Assembly: GCA_910579395.1 (NCBI GenBank)
Contig: CAJTUC010000053.1
Coordinates: 1 to 18,242 of the forward strand
DNA from: an uncultured Lachnospiraceae bacterium
GTDB lineage: Bacteria; Bacillota; Clostridia; Lachnospirales; Lachnospiraceae
Direction of reading: 5' to 3'
Length of the DNA: 18,242 nucleotides
This document shows positions 8,062 to 15,394 of the stretch, piece after piece (positions within the stretch are counted from its first letter, which is position 1; the number at the start of each line of letters is the position of its first letter). The notes under the pieces were generated by a model. That model searched no databases, was not told the origin of the DNA, and saw only the letters and a program-made list of their open reading frames with translations. Made by a program: the position numbers and the translations under genes.

Positions 8062-9471
8062 ATGAAGATTTATAACACATTATCAAAGAGAAAAGAAGAG
8101 TTCGAGCCGCATGAACCGGGAAAGGTGAGTATGTATGTGTGCGGGCCGACGGTCTATAACCTGATTCATATAGGAAATGCCAGGCCGATGATTGTTTTTG
8201 ATACGGTCAGAAGATATATGGAATACAAAGGCTGGCAGGTCAATTATGTCTCCAATTTTACGGATGTGGATGACAAGATCATCAAAAAGGCGCAGGAGGA
8301 AGGCGTGGATTCTTCCGTGATCTCCGAGCGCTATATCGAAGAATGTAAGAAGGACATGAAAGCGCTGAACGTCATGCCTGCGACGATTCATCCAAAGGCA
8401 ACACAGGAAATCGACGGTATGTTAGAAATGATAAGCACCCTTTTGAAAAAGGGATATGCTTATACGGCAGAAGACGGAACCGTTTATTTTAAAACGAGAA
8501 GTTTCAAAGAATACGGAAAGCTTTCTCATAAAAATCTGGACGATCTGCGTGGCGGAAACCGTTCCCTGCTCGTATCGGGTGAGGACCAGAAAGAAGATCC
8601 GCTGGATTTCGTGCTCTGGAAGCCGAAAAAAGAAGGCGAGCCTTACTGGGAATCTCCCTGGTGTGAAGGGCGTCCGGGCTGGCATATCGAATGTTCCGTT
8701 ATGAGCAAGAAATATTTGGGAGATGAAATTGATATCCATGCCGGCGGCGAAGACCTGATCTTCCCGCATCATGAGAATGAAATTGCGCAGTCCGAGGCGG
8801 CAAATGACAAGACCTTTGCCAGATATTGGATGCACAACGGCTTTCTGAATATCGACAATAAGAAGATGTCCAAATCCGCAGGCAACTTTTTTACGGTCAG
8901 GGATATTGGTGAAAAATACGATCTTCAGGTGCTCCGTTTCTTCATGCTCTCTGCCCATTACAGGAGTCCGCTCAATTTCAGCGCGGAACTGATGGAAGCG
9001 GCGAAAAACGGTTATGAGCGTATCGTGACGAGCGTATCCAATCTGAATTACCTGCTGGAAAAGGCACAGGGCGATGTGCCTGGCGCTGAGGAAGAGAAGG
9101 CCATGGAAGAGGCAAAAGGATTTGTGCAGAAGTTTGAGGCGGCGATGGAGGACGATTTCAATACGGCCGACGCGGTTTCTGCAATCTTTGAACTGGTGAA
9201 ATTTGCCAATACGAATGTTACGGAGCAGAGCAGCCGGGCATTTGTAAAGGCGTTGAAAGAAGAAATCGTAATGCTTTCCGATATCTGCGGCCTGATCGTG
9301 GAGAAGGCGGATGAAATTTTGGACAGCGAAATCGAAGCGCTGATACAGGAACGTCAGGAAGCAAGAAAGGCGAAGAATTTTGCAAGGGCGGATGAAATCC
9401 GAAATCTGTTGTCCGAACAGGGCATTATTCTGGAAGATACCAGAGAAGGGGTAAAATGGAAGAGAGCATGA
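8062..9471 (+). CDS. cysS: Cysteinyl-tRNA synthetase
   Basis: This class I aminoacyl-tRNA synthetase charges tRNA-Cys. At 469 aa it is full length. The catalytic core shows MYVCGPTVYNLIHIGNARP, in which the HIGH-type signature reads HIGN, common in Firmicutes CysRS. Cys27 is the first zinc ligand, WHIECSVMS gives Cys210, and FPHHENEIAQSEA supplies the remaining His and Glu ligands. The KMSKS loop is KKMSKSAGN at about 266-274. The C-terminal DALR-like helical part ends with ARADEIRNLLSEQGI, typical of the family. The end overlaps the start of mrnC by 16 bases (4 if mrnC starts at 9468), indicating translational coupling. An AAAGGCATGG box (8043-8052) precedes the start. Confidence 0.97.
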   Translation: MKIYNTLSKRKEEFEPHEPGKVSMYVCGPTVYNLIHIGNARPMIVFDTVRRYMEYKGWQVNYVSNFTDVDDKIIKKAQEEGVDSSVISERYIEECKKDMKALNVMPATIHPKATQEIDGMLEMISTLLKKGYAYTAEDGTVYFKTRSFKEYGKLSHKNLDDLRGGNRSLLVSGEDQKEDPLDFVLWKPKKEGEPYWESPWCEGRPGWHIECSVMSKKYLGDEIDIHAGGEDLIFPHHENEIAQSEAANDKTFARYWMHNGFLNIDNKKMSKSAGNFFTVRDIGEKYDLQVLRFFMLSAHYRSPLNFSAELMEAAKNGYERIVTSVSNLNYLLEKAQGDVPGAEEEKAMEEAKGFVQKFEAAMEDDFNTADAVSAIFELVKFANTNVTEQSSRAFVKALKEEIVMLSDICGLIVEKADEILDSEIEALIQERQEARKAKNFARADEIRNLLSEQGIILEDTREGVKWKRA

Positions 9472-9896
9472 CGATATTAAATGCGATCAGGCAGGAATTT
9501 GAATGCAAAGAGGTGGATATCAGGGCATATTCACCTCTTACCCTTGCTTATATCGGCGATGCAATCTACGATCTGATCATCCGCACCATTGTGGTAGAAC
9601 GTGCCAACCGGCCGGCTAATAAGCTGCACAAAACGGTCGTCCGTTATGTCAATGCGGGAACGCAGGCACAAATGATCATGGCGCTGGAGGAGGAATTGAC
9701 GGAGGAAGAAAAAGCGGTCTACCACCGCGGCAGGAATGCGAAGTCCTATACATCCGCCAAGAACGCTTCGATTGCCGATTACCGGAAAGCGACCGGTTTG
9801 GAAGCGCTGTTCGGCTACCTATATCTGCAGGGGGAGATGGACAGGCTGCTCATGTTAGTCCGTCTGGCTTTTGAAAAAATGAACATAAAAATATAG
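9456..9896 (+). CDS. mrnC: Mini-ribonuclease III
   Basis: MrnC is an RNase III catalytic domain without a double-stranded RNA binding domain. In Bacillus it matures 23S rRNA ends. The 146-aa protein shows PLTLAYIGDAIYDL with the first catalytic acid, HRGRNAKSYTSAKNASIADYR, and the second acidic motif TGLEALFGYLYL. The start is ambiguous. ATG 9456 has AAGGGG 4 bases ahead; ATG 9468 would give an ATGA overlap with the cysS stop. Position between cysS and rlmB is the standard Firmicutes order and supports the call. Confidence 0.93.
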   Translation: MEESMTILNAIRQEFECKEVDIRAYSPLTLAYIGDAIYDLIIRTIVVERANRPANKLHKTVVRYVNAGTQAQMIMALEEELTEEEKAVYHRGRNAKSYTSAKNASIADYRKATGLEALFGYLYLQGEMDRLLMLVRLAFEKMNIKI

Positions 9897-9947
9897 AAAG
9901 GTTTGAGCTGCCGGTTTTGGATAAGGCGGGGCAGCGGCAGAATAACA

Positions 9948-10688
9948 ATGGGATACACGGAAATGATAATTGAGGGAAGGAATGCGGTCATTGAGGCATT
10001 TCGCTCCGGTAAGACGGTCGATAAACTTTTTGTGCTGGACGGCTGCCAGGACGGGCCGGTCCTGACGATCAAGCGGGAGGCTAAAAAGCAGAACAGCCTG
10101 ATAAAATATGTGACGAAGGAGCGGCTGGACCAGCTCTCCGAAACCGGAAAGCATCAGGGGGTCATTGCCTATACTTCCGCCTACCAGTATGCGGAAGTGG
10201 AGGATATGCTGAAGAAGGCCAGGGAAAAGGGCGAACCGCCTTTTCTTTTCCTGTTGGATAATATCGAGGATCCCCACAATCTGGGCGCCATTATCAGAAC
10301 GGCGAATCTGGCGGGGGCGCATGGCGTCATCATTCCGAAGAACCGGGCGGTCGGGCTGACGGCGGCGGTCGCGAGAGCATCTGCCGGCGCGCTGAATTAT
10401 ACACCGGTAGCGAAAGTGACGAATCTGGGACAGACCATCGAAGAACTGAAAAAAGAAGGTCTCTGGTTCGTCTGCGCCGATATGGACGGCACGACAATGT
10501 ATCAGCTTGACCTGAAAGGCCCAATCGGCCTTGTCATCGGCAGTGAAGGGGACGGCGTAGGAAGACTGGTAAAAGAAAAATGTGACTTTGTGGCATCGAT
10601 TCCGATGAAAGGGGATATCGATTCTCTCAACGCTTCAGTGGCGGCGGGGGTGCTCGCATATGAGATTGTAAGACAGCGGTTGGTATGA
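9948..10688 (+). CDS. rlmB: 23S rRNA (guanosine-2'-O-)-methyltransferase RlmB (SpoU/TrmH family)
   Basis: This enzyme methylates the 2'-OH of a 23S rRNA guanosine (G2251 in E. coli) using SAM through a SPOUT knot. The N-terminal substrate-binding domain begins MIIEGRNAVIEAFRSGK. The catalytic domain shows motif 1 DPHNLGAIIRTANLAGAHG, motif 2 GPIGLVIGSEGDGVG and motif 3 IPMKGDIDSLNASVAAGVL. The frame extends upstream to a TTG at 9903, but GAAAGG lies only about one base before it, and family members begin close to the IIEGRN motif. ATG 9948 (246 aa) or ATG 9963 is therefore more likely. The stop overlaps the next start in ATGA, implying coupled translation. Confidence 0.92.
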   Translation: MGYTEMIIEGRNAVIEAFRSGKTVDKLFVLDGCQDGPVLTIKREAKKQNSLIKYVTKERLDQLSETGKHQGVIAYTSAYQYAEVEDMLKKAREKGEPPFLFLLDNIEDPHNLGAIIRTANLAGAHGVIIPKNRAVGLTAAVARASAGALNYTPVAKVTNLGQTIEELKKEGLWFVCADMDGTTMYQLDLKGPIGLVIGSEGDGVGRLVKEKCDFVASIPMKGDIDSLNASVAAGVLAYEIVRQRLV

Positions 10689-12775
10689 TGAAAAAACTAC
10701 AGAATTATTTATTAATAGGCGTTTTTATAATGACCGCCCTTTTAGCGGCGGTGGCCGGGCTAAGGGCTTATTCCGGCTATATGGAAAAAAGGGCGGAAGA
10801 AGAGGCGCTTTTTCAACAGAGGAAAGAAGAAATCCTTGCGCGGAATGCGGAAGCGCAGAGCCGCGTTCTGGAGATGGAGGTCGAAATTATACAACTGCAG
10901 GAAGATATGGAGGCTTTGCAGGCGTTTATTGACGATACTGTGAATGCCGCCAATGAGGTACAGCGGCGGAAAGAAATAGAAAATGCCTCGGCAGATGGCG
11001 CCGATTCCGCATCAGAGAATAATGGGGCGGAATTGTCCGATTCCATGTCCGGTAATGATGGGCAGGAGCAGTTCGATTCCGTATCGGGAAATGATGTATC
11101 CGGGCAGTTCGATTCCGTGTCAGGAAATGATGTATCCGGGCAGTTCGATTCTGTATCCGGTAATGAGGCGGAGGGGCAGTTTGATTCCGTGTCTGGTAAC
11201 GGCGGGGAAGGACAGTTCGGTTCTGTTTCGGGCAATGATGATTCCGGTCTTTCTTCGGTATCGGGGAATCAGTATGACGGTTTGTCTGTTTCCGGCAATA
11301 CGGTTTCGGGCAATGACGATATGACTGTTTCCGGCAACGACGATTTTGGCTTCCTGATGGGCAGCATATCGGAAAATGACGACGTCAATTATTATGACGG
11401 GGACATGACTTCGGACAGTGTTTTCGATGAATGGCGGCCTATTTACGAACAATCGGATATGACGCTGGAGGAGCGGAAAGAACTGCGGACATCTTATCAG
11501 GAGACATTGGAGGTCAATCAGGCAGACAGGGAGTGGATTGCAGAAAATCAATACGACTTTTCTCAAACGAAGATTGCCTGTCTTGGGGACAGTATCACCA
11601 AAGCGGCTAATCTGGAAGACGAAGAAAATTATGAGCAGTATGCTTATCCGGCGAGATTACAGGAATTATTGGGTGCACAGGAAGTTTATAATCTGGGTAT
11701 CGGGGGTTCTTCTATTGGCAGGTACTGGGCGGATGCTTTCGTAGACCGCTATATGGAAATTCCGGAAGACAGTGACATTATTATTGTAATGGGCGGAACG
11801 AATGACGGCTTCTGCGTATCCGATGAAGAATTTGGCAGTCTCGAAGAACGGGAGTATCATACTTTTTGCGGTGATTTGGATGAACTGATGCGGGGACTTC
11901 GCGAAAATTATCCGGATGCACAGATTTTCTTTGCAACGCCTTTGCCGAATGTTCTCCAGGATTATCTAATGAGTGAGCGGGACTATCTGCTGCCGCAGAA
12001 AAAATTCGTGGAAGTCATACAGACGCTGGCGGACGAATATGATTTTGAATTGATAGATTTGTATAACTCGAATGTTCTCGATTCCCATGATGCTAATATC
12101 ATCACGGAATATATGCCGGATGGCGTGCATGGAAACCCGGAGGGGTATCAGATTCTGGCAGAGCGTTTTGCGGGTGAAATTGTAAAATACTATAATGAGG
12201 ATGGCTTGGAAACGGCGGAAGAAAGCAGTGTAACCGAAGGGATTCCCGCATCAGGAAGCGGATTGGGTATCGGAGCGAATACAGGAGCTGCGACCGGGGT
12301 CACGGGCAATGTCGGGGCAGGTGCGGGCATGGCGACTGTAATCGGCGGAAATACCGGCGTGAATACCGGAAATTACGGAATCGGTACGGAAACGGAAAGC
12401 GGCAGTGAAGTTGAAACAGGCGGAGAATCCGACGGAAATAATGAGGCAGACAGCGGGACTGATGGAAACGATATGGAAAGCGAAGCCGGCGGAACGCAGA
12501 ATGGAGCAGACGCCGGGACCGGTGGAATGCAGGGCGGAGCGGATGACGAGGAAGGTGGAATGCAGAGCGGAGCGGATACCGGGGCCGATGGAACACTGGA
12601 AGGAACGGATGCCGGAGACATCATCTATGATGAGGATAAGGAATCGAGCGGTGAAATGGATGCCGAAAGCGGAAAAAATGAAAGCAGCAACGGAGCGGGA
12701 GCTGATAAAGGCATCGGAACGGATGACAGGAATGATGCCAGTTCGGAGAGAAAGCAGTATCGGTATGAGTATTGA
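10685..12775 (+). CDS. Membrane-anchored SGNH/GDSL hydrolase with SVSGN repeats
   Basis: This 696-aa protein is probably extracytoplasmic. Residues about 8-29 form a signal anchor. Residues 32-100 are heptad-like and Glu/Gln-rich, likely a coiled coil. Residues 129-188 hold five 12-residue repeats, mostly QFDSVSGNDVSG, then further SVSGN/TVSGN copies to about 217. The hydrolase core (about 295-500) shows the SGNH blocks: IACLGDSITKA with Ser303, NLGIGGSSIGR, VMGGTNDGF with Asn373, and PDGVHGNPEGYQ with Asp479 and His482. The family deacylates esters, often on sugars or cell-wall polymers; the substrate here is unknown. The tail (about 515-696) is Gly/Ala/Thr then Gly/Glu/Asp-rich and looks disordered. 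The gene overlaps rlmB by four bases and occupies the place of yacP in Bacillus-type clusters. Confidence 0.88.
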   Translation: MMKKLQNYLLIGVFIMTALLAAVAGLRAYSGYMEKRAEEEALFQQRKEEILARNAEAQSRVLEMEVEIIQLQEDMEALQAFIDDTVNAANEVQRRKEIENASADGADSASENNGAELSDSMSGNDGQEQFDSVSGNDVSGQFDSVSGNDVSGQFDSVSGNEAEGQFDSVSGNGGEGQFGSVSGNDDSGLSSVSGNQYDGLSVSGNTVSGNDDMTVSGNDDFGFLMGSISENDDVNYYDGDMTSDSVFDEWRPIYEQSDMTLEERKELRTSYQETLEVNQADREWIAENQYDFSQTKIACLGDSITKAANLEDEENYEQYAYPARLQELLGAQEVYNLGIGGSSIGRYWADAFVDRYMEIPEDSDIIIVMGGTNDGFCVSDEEFGSLEEREYHTFCGDLDELMRGLRENYPDAQIFFATPLPNVLQDYLMSERDYLLPQKKFVEVIQTLADEYDFELIDLYNSNVLDSHDANIITEYMPDGVHGNPEGYQILAERFAGEIVKYYNEDGLETAEESSVTEGIPASGSGLGIGANTGAATGVTGNVGAGAGMATVIGGNTGVNTGNYGIGTETESGSEVETGGESDGNNEADSGTDGNDMESEAGGTQNGADAGTGGMQGGADDEEGGMQSGADTGADGTLEGTDAGDIIYDEDKESSGEMDAESGKNESSNGAGADKGIGTDDRNDASSERKQYRYEY
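11069..11248 (+). repeat. Five tandem 36-bp coding repeats
   Basis: Five in-frame 36-bp units start at 11069, 11105, 11141, 11177 and 11213, each encoding a 12-residue unit Q-F-(D/G)-S-V-S-G-N plus four variable residues. The first two encode identical peptides and differ only at synonymous sites; the later ones diverge. Shorter SVSGN or TVSGN copies follow to about 11335. Confidence 0.9.
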
Positions 12776-12801
12776 CAGGTCGTGAAAGGCATGGTCGGTA
12801 A

Positions 12802-13428
12802 ATGAAAGAAGAGTATCAGCAGTATAGTGATGAAGAATTGATGATACATTTGCGGGACGGCGAAGACGGTATCATGGATTTCATCATGGATAAATACAAG
12901 AATCTTGTTAAAAGCAAAGCGAAGTCCATGTATATTCTGGGCGCGGACAGCGATGACCTGATTCAGGAAGGAATGATTGGTCTTTTTAAGGCCGTGAGGG
13001 ATTTTGACAGCGGCCGGGATGCAAGTTTCTTTACATTTGCGGATCTGTGCATTTCAAGACAGATGTATACGGCGGTACAGGCTTCCAGACGGTTGAAGCA
13101 TATTCCGTTGAATACCTATATTTCGCTCTATGCGACTGCGCAGGAAAATGCCGAGCGCAGCGAGGAAGATGCGGCGCTCGTCAATATTCTGGCCCATAAA
13201 TCGGAGCAGAGCCCGGAAGAGATGGTGATCGATAAAGAAAATCTGGAACAGCTTGAAAGAACGATTGAAAAAGAACTGAGCAGTTTTGAAAAACAGGTAC
13301 TCGACCTGTATCTGACAGGGATGCGCTATGCACAGATCGCAAAAGTGCTCGGAAGGGATGAAAAGTCCACGGACAACGCGCTGCAGCGCATTAAGACCAA
13401 GCTTAAAAGGGTGGTATATGCAAAATAG
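12802..13428 (+). CDS. sigH: RNA polymerase sigma factor of the SigH (Spo0H) type
   Basis: This 208-aa sigma-70 family protein should direct RNA polymerase to a subset of promoters; in Bacillus SigH runs transition-state and early sporulation genes. Region 2 shows SDEELMIHLRDGEDGIMDFIMDKY at the start, then LGADSDDLIQEGMIGLFKAVRDF, which is the core-binding helix, and ISRQMYTAVQASRRLKHIPL, which is the -10 recognition helix. Region 4 shows LSSFEKQVLDLYLTGMRYAQIAKVLGRDEKSTDNALQRIK, a helix-turn-helix. Its place after cysE-cysS-mrnC-rlmB agrees with the family. The usual followers rpmG-secE-nusG are not here. An AAAGGCATGG box (12785-12794) precedes the start. Confidence 0.93.
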   Translation: MKEEYQQYSDEELMIHLRDGEDGIMDFIMDKYKNLVKSKAKSMYILGADSDDLIQEGMIGLFKAVRDFDSGRDASFFTFADLCISRQMYTAVQASRRLKHIPLNTYISLYATAQENAERSEEDAALVNILAHKSEQSPEEMVIDKENLEQLERTIEKELSSFEKQVLDLYLTGMRYAQIAKVLGRDEKSTDNALQRIKTKLKRVVYAK

Positions 13429-13493
13429 TCTTTATGGAATCGGAAAAGTTTCTTGCGAAAGCCGGGAAAGAAACGAAAGAAGGAGGTATTGGA

Positions 13494-13721
13494 ATGAAAA
13501 AAACTACCGTATTTTTAATTTTTCTAGGCAGTTTTCTAATTTTTAGCATATCGGCCAATTTATGTTATCAGATGGGTATCTATGTGGATGAACATAATAC
13601 GACGCCAAGCGTTGTATTCGGCGGAGATTTCTGGCTGATGGCGTCCTGGTTCCGGCTGGCTTTGTCGGGTATCATGACGGTCATTTCCGGGATAGCGCTG
13701 TTCCGGGCGGAAAAGAAATGA
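13494..13721 (+). CDS. Small two-helix membrane protein
   Basis: This 75-aa hypothetical protein has two hydrophobic segments (about residues 4-28 and 49-69) separated by a short loop containing YVDEHNTTPSVVFGGDFW. It ends in a basic tail, RAEKK. The frame is open from ATG 13434, just after sigH, but AAGGAGG at 13480-13486 sits 7 bases before ATG 13494, which is therefore the likely start. I do not recognise the family. It may be co-transcribed with sigH, or expressed alone before the tRNA gene. Confidence 0.65.
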   Translation: MKKTTVFLIFLGSFLIFSISANLCYQMGIYVDEHNTTPSVVFGGDFWLMASWFRLALSGIMTVISGIALFRAEKK

Positions 13722-13755
13722 AGGTAACGGGAGAATTTTTGTCGGATACAGGGTA

Positions 13756-13785
13756 TTGACAAAATAAAATATCCTGTGATACAAT
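13756..13785 (+). promoter_or_regulatory. Promoter of the tRNA-Thr gene
   Basis: A perfect -35 TTGACA (13756-13761) and a -10 TACAAT (13780-13785) are separated by 18 bases and lie 41 bases before the mature tRNA. This fits a strong housekeeping promoter. Confidence 0.65.
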
Positions 13786-13826
13786 ACAATTCGGCAAACG
13801 GGTAATAGCCTGTCTGTCAGAAACAG

Positions 13827-13899
13827 GCTGCTGTAGCACAGTCGGTAGTGCGTCGCATTGGTAGTGCGGAGGTCACGGGTCCGATTCCCGTCAGCAGCT
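13827..13899 (+). tRNA. tRNA-Thr (anticodon GGT)
   Basis: The 73-base cloverleaf has acceptor stem GCTGCTG/CAGCAGC, D stem GCAC/GTGC, anticodon stem TCGCA/TGCGG with loop TTGGTAG, and T stem ACGGG/CCCGT. The anticodon GGT (13860-13862) reads ACC and ACU threonine codons. The discriminator base is T and the CCA end is not encoded. The T loop reads TCCGATT, not the usual TTCGATT, so position 55, normally U modified to pseudouridine, is C. The AT-rich element begins directly after this gene. Confidence 0.93.
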
Positions 13900-13908
13900 C
13901 TTGAAAAG

Positions 13909-13931
13909 CCTTGTAAATACAAGGTTTTTTT
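13909..13931 (+). terminator. Intrinsic terminator of the tRNA gene
   Basis: The stem CCTTGT (13909-13914) pairs with ACAAGG (13919-13924) around the loop AAAT and is followed by seven T. AAAAG before the stem can pair into the T run, so it might also act on the opposite strand. Confidence 0.8.
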
Positions 13932-14048
13932 GTTGTCCAAAATCAAAAGGTAATCAAAAAAGTAATCTAACGTATGTTCGATTCAAAATCGTAGAAGAAA
14001 GGAGAAATTCTGTACATCGTGACAATTGCATATTTTGTTAGGACATGT

Positions 14049-14098
14049 AAATAAGTCCTCTATCAGTTGTAGAAATATGATTGTTAGAGGGCTTATTT
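14049..14098. terminator. Terminator-like hairpin
   Basis: AAATAAGTCCTCTA (14049-14062) pairs with TAGAGGGCTTATTT (14085-14098) over 14 positions with one G-U pair, around a 22-base loop. The stem is flanked by A and T runs, so it could stop transcription in either direction. The loop is long for a classic terminator. Confidence 0.4.
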
Positions 14099-14186
14099 TA
14101 GTGCCTTAATTAATTGGGTAGGAAATATTCACAAGTCAATCCTAAAACGCCTGTATGAGCCTCACAGAGCGTCAGGAGGGCATTCT

Positions 14187-14207
14187 ATGATAACAATCCC
14201 ACACTAA
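14187..14207 (+). CDS. Six-codon frame, possible leader peptide
   Basis: ATG ATA ACA ATC CCA CAC TAA encodes MITIPH. AGGAGG (14174-14179) lies exactly 7 bases before the ATG, an ideal spacing, and a stem-loop (14147-14172, outer stem ACGC/GCGT) sits just ahead of it. The next gene starts 65 bases downstream with its own AAGGAGG. It may be a leader peptide or the remains of a deleted gene. Confidence 0.25.
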   Translation: MITIPH

Positions 14208-14272
14208 CTTAAAATAACGATTTCATTGCAACAACAAAAACATAACTTAATTCACAAGGAGGAACAGAAACA

Positions 14273-14713
14273 GTGACAATACACGTAAGTAACATGAAAG
14301 AACTTAATAAGGCATTACAGCCAGTACTGAAAGGTATGGTAGGCGAAATGGCTGATAGGGTAGAGCAAACTTTGAATCACTTTCTGCAAGAGTATTACAA
14401 CAGTTATGATCCGGTTTATTATCGCCGATCATATGATTTCCTTCATTCTGCTATAAAAACAGAACCGAAGGTAGTAGGTAATAAGGTTGTTGCGTCGGTA
14501 TATATTGATACTGATTCAATGAATAATTATTACGATGCTACTGGTGAGCAGGTAGCAAGGTGGGCGAATGAGGGAACACATAGCGGCACGATTCAGGGAA
14601 ACAATACCCCTCATGTATGGGATGATACAATGGATGAGACTGTTAATAATGGAGAGCTTTTAAAATTGGCGGTAGATTATTTGAAAAGTAAAGGCATTTC
14701 AGTAAGAATGTAG
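14273..14713 (+). CDS. HK97-gp10-like phage protein (tentative)
   Basis: This 146-aa protein starts at GTG with AAGGAGG (14256-14262) 10 bases ahead. The N-terminal helix-rich part contains MKELNKALQPVLKGMVGEMA and EQTLNHFLQEYYNSYDPVYY. It is followed by a strand-rich centre (VVASVYIDTDSMNNYYDATG) and WANEGTHSGT with the C-terminal LLKLAVDYLKSKGISV. This layout resembles the HK97-gp10/neck protein group that joins phage head and tail; the assignment is from general pattern only. No other head or tail gene is visible nearby, so it may be a stray morphogenesis gene or a protein with another role. The HU gene follows after 20 bases. Confidence 0.5.
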   Translation: MTIHVSNMKELNKALQPVLKGMVGEMADRVEQTLNHFLQEYYNSYDPVYYRRSYDFLHSAIKTEPKVVGNKVVASVYIDTDSMNNYYDATGEQVARWANEGTHSGTIQGNNTPHVWDDTMDETVNNGELLKLAVDYLKSKGISVRM

Positions 14714-14733
14714 AAAAAGGAAGGAGAATTACA

Positions 14734-15051
14734 ATGTCAGTATTGAAAAAAGAATTTATAAACAGGATGGCAGAAAATGGCGGTATTACTAAAAAGGCTG
14801 CAAAGCAGGGGCTTGAATTGTTTATTGAAACGCTCATGGATTGTATGTGTGAGAATGAAAAAGTGATGTTTTCAGGATTTGGCAGGTTTGAGATGAAAAC
14901 CGCTAAAGAGAGAAAAGGCAGAGTGCCTTTAAGCGGGGAGGAATGTATTGTGCCTGAACATAAGAAAATGAAGTTTTATGCAAGTGATACGTTGGCTGAT
15001 AAGATAGATGAAATTCTGGAGGAAAATGATACATATGGGATTGATGAATAA
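14734..15051 (+). CDS. HU/IHF-family DNA-binding protein
   Basis: This 105-aa protein has the HU fold in order. The N-terminal helices contain KKEFINRMAENGGITKKAAKQGLELFIETLMDCM. The beta-arm base is KVMFSGFGRFEMKTAKERKGR, and the C-terminal part KMKFYASDTLADKID follows. The usual NPRTGE arm tip is replaced by VPLSGEECIVPEHKK, and the C-terminus carries about 12 extra acidic residues, so this is a divergent accessory HU. Such proteins bend DNA during replication, packaging or recombination of mobile elements. The ribosome binding site AAGGAG lies a few bases before the start. The next small gene begins inside its last codons. Confidence 0.85.
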   Translation: MSVLKKEFINRMAENGGITKKAAKQGLELFIETLMDCMCENEKVMFSGFGRFEMKTAKERKGRVPLSGEECIVPEHKKMKFYASDTLADKIDEILEENDTYGIDE

Positions 15052-15211
15052 AGTATCAAACTGTGCTGAATGTGAATTTATGAAAATGTATAATTATGGC
15101 AATAAGATTTATTATTGTGATCATGTAGACAGAACTGACGATATGGGGAAATTAAGTGTAAATGAGTTGCCGAAGAGAAGCCCTAAGTGGTGTCCACTAA
15201 GAGATAAATAA
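15035..15211 (+). CDS. Small four-cysteine protein, probable zinc binder
   Basis: This 58-aa protein has Cys10 and Cys13 (NCAEC), Cys28 (YYCDH) and Cys53 (KWCPL). The spacing resembles the small treble-clef or rubredoxin-like proteins common in phages and mobile elements of Clostridia. The frame is open from 15008, with ATG also at 15026 and 15044. GGAGGA at 15018-15023 favours 15035. It overlaps the end of the HU gene by 17 bases, so translation is probably coupled. No function can be assigned. Confidence 0.6.
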   Translation: MGLMNKVSNCAECEFMKMYNYGNKIYYCDHVDRTDDMGKLSVNELPKRSPKWCPLRDK

Positions 15212-15282
15212 TTCACATTACAGGGCAATCAAAACATTTTACAAAATTGAAATTCAAGAAATTCTAATAACTGTCAACCACT

Positions 15283-15311
15283 TCACTGTGCAAGTCTGCA
15301 CAATGAGATTC
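15283..15311 (+). repeat. Dyad A, left member of an inverted pair
   Basis: This 29-base sequence contains the internal dyad TGTGCAAGTCTGCACA. Its reverse complement recurs at 17791-17819 with 27 of 29 matches. The two copies bracket the replication gene in opposite orientation. Confidence 0.75.
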
Positions 15312-15360
15312 CAATAAATAATGATTAAAAACTAAATATTTGAAAATGTAAGTATGGTAT

Positions 15361-15394
15361 AAGATTGCGCCATTTTTGGCGTGGTCTTTTTCTT
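15361..15394 (+). terminator. Probable intrinsic terminator
   Basis: The stem CGCCA (15368-15372) pairs with TGGCG (15377-15381) around TTTT, with a partial outer stem AGA/TCT, and is followed by a T-rich run. It would end the transcript carrying the gp10-like, HU and four-cysteine genes. Confidence 0.6.

Larger units (their letters stand above)
13932..14272. other. Gene-poor left part of the inserted element
   Basis: About 340 AT-rich bases separate the tRNA from the first element gene. No integrase or excisionase frame is present. The stretch holds a terminator-like hairpin at 14049-14098, a stem-loop at 14147-14172, and a six-codon frame with a strong ribosome binding site at 14187-14207. 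I see nothing else supportable. Confidence 0.6.

Noticed and set aside
12300..12624. Pro/Ser/Arg-rich minus-strand frames opposite the SGNH hydrolase tail
   Set aside because: They arise from the low-complexity Gly/Glu/Asp coding strand and have no ribosome binding site or family match.
13560..13946. Minus-strand frame containing NRTRDLRTTNATHYRLC
   Set aside because: This peptide is the antisense translation of the tRNA-Thr gene, a well-known spurious protein pattern.
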